64,000 bases of DNA from Pseudomonas sp. B21-048 (GTDB lineage Bacteria; Pseudomonadota; Gammaproteobacteria; Pseudomonadales; Pseudomonadaceae): contig NZ_CP087168.1 of NCBI RefSeq assembly GCF_024748615.1, positions 2,170,001-2,234,000 on the forward strand. Direction: 5' to 3'. Below are positions 59,211 to 64,000 of this stretch, one piece after another; positions within the stretch are counted from its first letter, which is position 1, and every line of letters begins with the position of its first letter. The position numbers were made by a program, and so were the translations under genes. The notes beneath the pieces are model-generated. The model saw nothing but the letters and a program-made list of their open reading frames with translations, had not been told where the DNA came from and did no database searches.

Positions 59211-59963
59211 CTACAGCAGTGGCGCCAGATAGTCGGTCCAGCGACCGATGTTTTCCGGGGTGCGCAGCAGATCGTTGCGCACCTCGATCAGCACCGACTC
59301 AAGCCCTCGGGCATCGCCGTGAACCGGCACGGTCATGTCACCCCGCGGATCGACTTTGTACGGCTGATTACCGGCGACTCTCAAGGGATGCCGGCTCAGC
59401 CCATCGATCACTCGCTGGGCATACTCCCCGGCCTGTCCATACAACACGCCGACTTCCAGCGACCGGGACTGGCCGTAGTAGATCGGCGTGAAACTGTGAA
59501 TCCCCACCACGCGAACCGGCCGACCTTGCGCCACACGGGCGTCGATCAAGGTTTGCAGGCATGTATGAAAGGGCTCGAAGAGGCAGTGGCGGCGATAGTC
59601 GCGGGTGGCCTCGTCCAGATCCCGATTGCCCGGCACCTGATAGATCTCGCTCTGCAAGGCAATGCTGTCCGGCGCATGGCGCGGGCGATTGAGGTCGATC
59701 AACAGCCGTGAATAGTTGGCCGCCAACAGGGTCGCGCCCAGTGCTTCGGACACGCCCTCGGCCAGCGCCAGGGCGCCGATGTCCCAGGCGATATGTTCGC
59801 GGGCGGCCTCGTGGCTCAAGCCGAGATCGTTCAACTCGACCGGGATAAAACGACTGGCGTGTTCACACACCAGAATCAGCGGGTGCTCGGAAGCTTCCCG
59901 GCTCAGGGTGTACGCAGGCTGGGTGTAGAGCCCCCGTTCGGCGGATTCAGTACAGGCGCGCAT
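59211..59963 (-). CDS. N-formylglutamate amidohydrolase family (HutG-like)
   Basis: About 250 residues. The family pattern is clear: ILVCEHASRFIPVELNDLGL, HIAWDIGALALAEGVSEALG, YSRLLIDLNRPRHAPDSI and HSFTPIYYGQSRSLEVGVLY. The histidine and aspartate in these blocks bind the catalytic metal. Start is uncertain: GTG 59972 and ATG 59963 are both inside the end of the glutamine-synthetase-like gene. There are no other hut genes nearby, so the substrate is more likely an N-acylated glutamate made by the adjacent ligase pathway. Confidence 0.78.
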   Translation of the reverse strand: MRACTESAERGLYTQPAYTLSREASEHPLILVCEHASRFIPVELNDLGLSHEAAREHIAWDIGALALAEGVSEALGATLLAANYSRLLIDLNRPRHAPDSIALQSEIYQVPGNRDLDEATRDYRRHCLFEPFHTCLQTLIDARVAQGRPVRVVGIHSFTPIYYGQSRSLEVGVLYGQAGEYAQRVIDGLSRHPLRVAGNQPYKVDPRGDMTVPVHGDARGLESVLIEVRNDLLRTPENIGRWTDYLAPLL

Positions 59964-61278
59964 AGTGCTCACAGAGGTCGGCGGGCGTGAGCTGTTCCGT
60001 CAGCCTCAGTTCCTCGGTTTTAAGGGCGAACCAGGTGTCCAGCAAGGCGCTCGGCAGGGCTTCGATCAGCGCCTCGCTATTGCGCAGGCAATCCAGGGCC
60101 TGGGACAGCGACGCGGGCAGGGCGACGATGCCGCGAGCCTGGCGTTGCTCTTCGTTCAGGGAATCGGGGACTTCATCGGTGATCGCGTTCAGGGCCAGAC
60201 GTTGCTCGATGCCCAGGCGCCCGGCGATCAGCAATGCGGCCATGGCCAGGTGCGGCGAGGCGGTGGCGTCCAAGGCGCGAAATTCCAGGTTGTACTGCGC
60301 CGCGACGGCGTTGCCGCCCAGGCTCACGGTCGGGCAAATCCGCAGCGCCGCTTCGCGGTTGCGTTGGCCGAGGCAGGCGTAGGAGGCGCTCCAGTGATGG
60401 GGCTGCAAGCGCTGATAGGAAACCGGTGTCGGCGCGGTAAAGGCGCAGAGCGCCGGTAAATAGTGCAAAACGCCGGCGGCCCAATGCTGGCCGAGGGTCG
60501 ACAGACCGTTGGTGGTGCCGGCGTCGTACAGCACCGGGTGGCCGGCCAGATCCTGCAGGCTCACGTGTAAATGCACGCCATTGCACACCGTCTGTTCGGA
60601 GGTCTTGGGGGCGAAACTCAGGTCCAGGCCCATTTGCCGGGCGATCTCACGGGTGATCTCGCGCACGTTCACCGCGCGGTCGGCGGCGGCGACGCCAAGG
60701 GCCGGGCGGCAGGTGATTTCGTATTGGTGCTTGCCGTATTCCGGCAGGAACATCTCCGGCTCCACACCGCCGGCACGCAGTGCGCTGAGCAGCCAGCCGC
60801 CGAACTCGGCGCCTTGACGCTGGGCTTGCAGGGAGAACGCCAAATGCTCAGCCGCGCCGCTGCCGAGGTTGAATTCATGTTCGAACGCGGCGTTGATCTG
60901 CAGTCCCAATTCGCTGCGATAACGCTCCACCTCGTTGCGCAACAGCGTGCGCGGGCAGGCGCCCCACGGGCGGCCATCGGTTTCGCGAATGTCGCCGTGA
61001 ATGAAGTCCAGCGCCGGGGCATTGGCGTCCGGGCCATTGTTGACGGTCACGCGGCTGCTCAGGTCGGGAATCAGCCGCAAGTCTCCATAAGCCCCCCATG
61101 GATTGCTGGAGGCAATGATGTCTTGCGGGGTCAGGGCGCTGTTGGCCGGCACCCAGCCGCAGCCCGCCACTTGATAGGCATCGAGTTCGTCGGTGGGAAA
61201 GGAACGGCCGCGCGTCACGCCGATCAGGTCGGTGGTGACGATCGTGGTCATCGGCAGTGGCGACAGGCGAGCGCTCAT
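59947..61278 (-). CDS. Glutamine-synthetase-family ligase (PuuA-like)
   Basis: 443 residues. The N-terminal beta-grasp part (VTTDLIGVTRGRSFP, then DLRLIPDLSSRV) is followed by the catalytic barrel: FEHEFNLGSG (metal glutamate), PEYGKHQYEITCRPALGVAA, CNGVHLHVSLQDLAG (HxH), HHWSASYACLGQRNREAALR and EFRALDATASPHLAMAALLI. This is the gamma-glutamyl-amine ligase branch rather than GlnA: the GlnA adenylylation tyrosine loop is absent. It probably attaches glutamate to an amine. It overlaps the cysteine-hydrolase stop by 4 bp. Confidence 0.83.
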   Translation of the reverse strand: MSARLSPLPMTTIVTTDLIGVTRGRSFPTDELDAYQVAGCGWVPANSALTPQDIIASSNPWGAYGDLRLIPDLSSRVTVNNGPDANAPALDFIHGDIRETDGRPWGACPRTLLRNEVERYRSELGLQINAAFEHEFNLGSGAAEHLAFSLQAQRQGAEFGGWLLSALRAGGVEPEMFLPEYGKHQYEITCRPALGVAAADRAVNVREITREIARQMGLDLSFAPKTSEQTVCNGVHLHVSLQDLAGHPVLYDAGTTNGLSTLGQHWAAGVLHYLPALCAFTAPTPVSYQRLQPHHWSASYACLGQRNREAALRICPTVSLGGNAVAAQYNLEFRALDATASPHLAMAALLIAGRLGIEQRLALNAITDEVPDSLNEEQRQARGIVALPASLSQALDCLRNSEALIEALPSALLDTWFALKTEELRLTEQLTPADLCEHYARLY

Positions 61279-61919
61279 GACTGCATCTCCCGTAACCGTC
61301 CGAGCACGGTCTGGGTGTCGGTGATCCAGCAGTAACCCTTGATGGCATTCAGGCAGGCGTGATGCCGTTGTTCGGTGTAGGTGGCGCAGGCATCTTCGAC
61401 CAGCGTCACCCAGTAACCACGGTCGGCGGCGTCGCGCACGGCCATGTCGACGCACTGGTCGGTGACGATGCCGGCGATGATCAGGTGTCGGGTTTCAAGG
61501 TTGCGCAGCACGTAGTCGATGTTGGTGGAATTGAAGACCCCGGAAGAGGTCTTGGGCAACACGATTTCGTTTTCGACCGGCGTCAGGTCATCGATGATTT
61601 GCGCGTGCGGGCTGCCCTTGGGCAGGTGCATGTCCGAGAGTTTGTGGTCCAGCGAGCGGTCGCGACCATCGGCAGTGAGGCTTTCGATGAGCGTGTGCAG
61701 CACGTTTTGTCGTGCATTACGAAAGGCACTGAGTAGCCGGCGTTGATTGGGCACCACCTGCATGTGGGCACGGGTCAGAAAATATTCGGCATCCTGTCCG
61801 TTGAGGTGCGGGTCGAACTGCGGCTCAAGCCAGGCACGCTGCATGTCCACCAGCAACAGTGCGGTGTGGTCGGCGGCAAACGGCAAGTCTCGGGGCGAGT
61901 GGTGGGGGAGCGTGAACAT
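61275..61919 (-). CDS. Isochorismatase-family cysteine hydrolase
   Basis: 214 residues. Catalytic aspartate in LLLVDMQRAW (about D25), lysine in VLPKTSSGVFNSTNID, cis-peptide strand and cysteine in AGIVTDQCVDMAVRDAADRG (about C157). This is the amidase-type branch (N-carbamoylsarcosine/nicotinamidase-like) rather than true isochorismatase. It sits between the RpiR regulator and the glutamine-synthetase-like gene, 2 bp after the former, and probably releases ammonia from an amide in the pathway. Confidence 0.85.
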   Translation of the reverse strand: MFTLPHHSPRDLPFAADHTALLLVDMQRAWLEPQFDPHLNGQDAEYFLTRAHMQVVPNQRRLLSAFRNARQNVLHTLIESLTADGRDRSLDHKLSDMHLPKGSPHAQIIDDLTPVENEIVLPKTSSGVFNSTNIDYVLRNLETRHLIIAGIVTDQCVDMAVRDAADRGYWVTLVEDACATYTEQRHHACLNAIKGYCWITDTQTVLGRLREMQS

Positions 61920-61921
61920 CC

Positions 61922-62776
61922 TTATTTATCCTCCAGCAGATGAGTGTCGAAGTCGGTGCGCAGGGCATCGATGCCTTCCAGGCGATCGGCCAGTTCGGGG
62001 CTGCGCAAGGACAAGCAGGCAACCAGGGCTTCAACCTGAGCCAGCGCCGGAACCATCGAGTCGAAGGCCGACGCCGATTCCACGGGTGCACTGATGATCA
62101 GGTCGGCCATTTCTCGCAGCGGTGACGCGTAGATATCGGTGAACAGCACGACCCGCGCATGTCGACCTTTCGCGGCATGGGCGACCCGCATGGCCTGGGA
62201 CTGATAGCGGCGATAGTCGAACATCAGCACCACGTCCTGACGTTGCACGTCGAACAGTCGGTCCGGCAATTGCGCGTTGTCTTCCAGAGCAAAACAGCCG
62301 GGCCGCAGCAGGCGCAGATGGGTGAGCAAATAGTTGGCGAGGAAGCTACTGAAGCGGCCGCCGAAGCAATGGATTTGATGGCGGGTGTCGAGTAGCCATT
62401 CGACCAGAATGCGTACATCTTCGGGCTGGGTCAGTGCCTGGGTGTCGACCAGTGCCCGATGGCTGTCCGCCAGATAATGGCTCCAGGGGTCGTCTTTCTT
62501 GAGATGGGCGCGGGGTTGCAACAGGGTACTAGGGGAGCGCAGGCGGTCGTCCATGTCGCGGAGCAAGGCTTCCTGAAACTCGGCATAACCGCTGAAACCA
62601 AGCTTCTTTACCAACCGCACGATGGTTGGATCGCTGACACCGGCATGTTCGGCCAGACGTGACATCGGGCCCAGCCCGTTACGCGGGTACTGGTCTAGCA
62701 AGGCGCGGATGACTTTGCGTTCCGATGGCGTGAGTTCCAGGCCTGGATGGGTGATCAGGTCTCTGAGAGGGGGCAT
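61922..62776 (-). CDS. MurR/RpiR-family transcriptional regulator
   Basis: 284 residues. The N-terminal HTH_6 domain (LTPSERKVIRALLDQYPRNG, AGVSDPTIVRLVKKLGFSGY) is followed by a SIS domain from about 125 (IHCFGGRFSSFLANYLLTHL, VVLMFDYRRYQSQAMRVAHA). It is the first gene of the minus-strand cluster and probably regulates it autogenously; a 26-bp dyad lies 38 bp upstream (62814-62839). The SIS domain would bind a phosphosugar or, here, a pathway metabolite. Confidence 0.88.
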   Translation of the reverse strand: MPPLRDLITHPGLELTPSERKVIRALLDQYPRNGLGPMSRLAEHAGVSDPTIVRLVKKLGFSGYAEFQEALLRDMDDRLRSPSTLLQPRAHLKKDDPWSHYLADSHRALVDTQALTQPEDVRILVEWLLDTRHQIHCFGGRFSSFLANYLLTHLRLLRPGCFALEDNAQLPDRLFDVQRQDVVLMFDYRRYQSQAMRVAHAAKGRHARVVLFTDIYASPLREMADLIISAPVESASAFDSMVPALAQVEALVACLSLRSPELADRLEGIDALRTDFDTHLLEDK

Positions 62777-62813
62777 CCGGGCTCCTGCTGGATGGGTGTG
62801 TCGGTTTTATTTC

Positions 62814-62839
62814 ATAAATTGATAAAACAGTATTTATGT
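62814..62839 (-). promoter_or_regulatory. Candidate operator upstream of the RpiR gene
   Basis: CATAAAT (62814-62820) and ATTTATG (62833-62839) are 7-bp inverted arms 12 bp apart in an A/T-rich stretch just before the rpiR-like start. The spacing is about two helical turns, suitable for a dimeric regulator. The remainder of the 338-bp gap to 63115 holds a GGGGC-GAAA-GCCCC hairpin (about 62893-62906) and a small GGCA-TCG-TGCC-TTTTT hairpin (63076-63091); I saw no gene and no recognisable cobalamin riboswitch. Confidence 0.4.
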
Positions 62840-63115
62840 AACGTGCGCTACAAGTCTAGTGAATTTTTGCGCGAATTAAACAAGCCCCAATAGGGGGCGA
62901 AAGCCCCGTACGCCGTGGGCTACGCGGATGTCGATTGACGTTGTAGGACATCGTCCGTAGTGGTGTCGGAGATTGCTATTTCTGGGAGGGGAATTGGACC
63001 GCGAACCCGATCGACTGCTGGGAACCAAGCGCGCTGGATTGCGTATCTTGGGGCACAATGACCCGATTGTTCGTGGCATCGTGCCTTTTTCATCCCATTG
63101 ATTGAGTGATCTTCC

Positions 63116-63688
63116 GTGCAGGCGACCCGTTTGACCCTGATGTGCCACGCTCGAACCGTCGCACAGAAATTGGCGTGTTTTCCTACGAACGAGCCGTTGG
63201 AAATGGATTGGCAATCGGCGAAAGGGTCGCGTTGCCGCCAGTTCAAGGGCACACCCCGTTTGTTCTGTGGCCCGGAACTGCGGACCCGGCAAACGGCATC
63301 GCTGTTTGGCGATAACGTGGAGATTGTCGCGGCGCTGGCAGATTGCGATTTCGGACGCTGGAAAGGCTCGTCGATCGACGACCTGCAGATATCTGAACCC
63401 GAAACGCTCCAGGCCTGGCTCAATGACCCGACCTCGGCACCCCACGGTGGAGAAACGGTGGCGCAACTCGGTGAGCGGGTGGGTGCGTGGTTGCATACCC
63501 TTGAGGCAACGCCGGGGCATATCGTTGCGATCACCCATCCTTTTGTCATTCGCGCCGCACTGATGCAGGTGTTGCAGAGCATGGCGTTCAACCAGATCGA
63601 CGTCGAACCGTTGTCGGCCATCGAGTTGCGGTTCAACGGTCGCTGGCGGCTACGCTTGATGGGCACGGACCCTGAGGGAGCATGTTGA
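63116..63688 (+). CDS. Histidine phosphatase-family protein of the cobalamin locus
   Basis: 190 residues of the phosphoglycerate-mutase-like fold. The active-site start is L-M-C-H-A-R-T near residue 9 where most members have L-x-R-H-G; the second histidine lies in VAITHPFVIRAA, and LADCDFGRWKGSS is the typical middle loop. It sits 5' of cobF and overlaps it by one base (TGATG), so it probably serves cobalamin synthesis in the manner of CobC/CobZ-type phosphatases. The start GTG 63116 is preceded by a weak ribosome site only. Confidence 0.7.
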   Translation: MQATRLTLMCHARTVAQKLACFPTNEPLEMDWQSAKGSRCRQFKGTPRLFCGPELRTRQTASLFGDNVEIVAALADCDFGRWKGSSIDDLQISEPETLQAWLNDPTSAPHGGETVAQLGERVGAWLHTLEATPGHIVAITHPFVIRAALMQVLQSMAFNQIDVEPLSAIELRFNGRWRLRLMGTDPEGAC

Positions 63689-64000
63689 TGAAAAAACTTC
63701 TGGTCATCGGTGTCGGCGCCGGCAACCCCGACTACATCACGATGCAGGCGGTGAAGGCGCTGAACCGCGTCGATGTGTTTTTCCTCATGGACAAGGGCCA
63801 GAGCAAAGACAAACTGATCGACCTGCGCCGCGAGATCTGTGAGCGCTATATTACCGATCGCGATTACCGCTTTGTTGAAGCCCACAGCCCGGAGCGGGAG
63901 CGCGGGGAGGTGGACTACAAGGCCAGCGTCGAAGACCTGAACCGCGCCAAGCAGCAAACCTTCGAGCGGCTGATCAATGAGGAATTGACCGACGACCAGT
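63688..64000 (+). CDS. cobF: CobF, precorrin-6A synthase (partial, 3' end outside)
   Basis: 104 residues are visible up to the window edge: KKLLVIGVGAGNPDYITMQA, VKALNRVDVFFLMDKG and LIDLRREICERYIT. The GxGxGNPDY start is the SAM-binding loop of the tetrapyrrole methylase family, and the MDKG/LRRE blocks are those of CobF, which methylates C1 and removes the C2 unit of precorrin-5 in aerobic cobalamin synthesis. It continues past 64000. Confidence 0.85.
   Translation, partial: MKKLLVIGVGAGNPDYITMQAVKALNRVDVFFLMDKGQSKDKLIDLRREICERYITDRDYRFVEAHSPERERGEVDYKASVEDLNRAKQQTFERLINEELTDDQ

Noticed and set aside
62840..63115. Possible cobalamin riboswitch before the cobalamin genes
   Set aside because: No B12-box-like GCCACTG segment or matching junction was seen; the hairpins there are short and unremarkable.
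62920..63957. Minus-strand frame of 345 codons at the right end
   Set aside because: Antisense to the histidine phosphatase and cobF, both with recognisable motifs and a TGATG junction.
1..64000. tRNA, rRNA or integrase-flanked genomic island boundaries
   Set aside because: No cloverleaf with a conserved T-arm, no rRNA segments and no integrase or complete transposase gene were found by reading both strands.

Overview
This window looks like chromosomal DNA of a Pseudomonas of the P. fluorescens group. The inference rests on high GC, tightly packed genes, REP-type palindromes between genes, a DUF6124 gene, glcDEF beside an HglS-type dioxygenase, arginine succinyltransferase subunits, a PA4872-type oxaloacetate decarboxylase and an hcp/rhs effector island. 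It contains no rRNA, tRNA, CRISPR array or complete insertion sequence.

Layout. 1-7.9 kb is a mixed accessory stretch: flavodoxin tail, alpha/beta hydrolase, metallo-beta-lactamase-fold enzyme, two LysR regulators, a monooxygenase-domain protein and a methyltransferase. It also holds several broken genes: an AraC remnant, a frameshifted DoxX gene, and an amidohydrolase truncated and joined to the tail of an isochorismatase. 8.1-26.9 kb is a minus-strand Wzx/Wzy-type exopolysaccharide operon. Read from its 5' end it encodes UDP-glucose dehydrogenase, uronate epimerase, initiating sugar transferase, CapB-like ATPase, Wza, Wzz, a GT4, Wzy, two GT2s, polysaccharide deacetylase, Wzx, a glycosidase-like exported protein, a GNAT protein, a CelD/BcsL-like acyltransferase, a ChbG/HpnK deacetylase and a second GNAT protein. 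Most genes overlap by 4 bp, so they are probably translationally coupled. A membrane sulfatase/phosphoethanolamine-transferase-like gene diverges from it, followed by an ABC ATPase, FtsX permease and AttH-type lipoprotein (29-33.2 kb).

33.5-46 kb is the most unusual part. It holds a candidate 75-nt small RNA, a hybrid histidine kinase between two copies of a 32-bp sequence, a DUF6124 operon with a long structured leader, and a type VI secretion cargo cassette. The cassette is hcp, an internally deleted vgrG, a DUF4123 adaptor, a 1607-residue Rhs toxin and a DUF2247-like immunity gene. Behind it lie decayed immunity genes separated by three copies of a 53-bp hairpin element. A perfect 21-bp inverted repeat lies upstream of hcp.

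46-64 kb is mainly metabolic: DJ-1/PfpI protein, HglS, glcDEF, a membrane-anchored hydrolase, a MASE2-GGDEF diguanylate cyclase, oxaloacetate decarboxylase, aruF/aruG-like genes, and an RpiR-led cluster (cysteine hydrolase, glutamine-synthetase-like ligase, N-formylglutamate amidohydrolase, APC permease) that probably degrades an amino compound. The window ends in a cobalamin locus (histidine phosphatase, cobF). Functional names come from reading motifs, without any database search.
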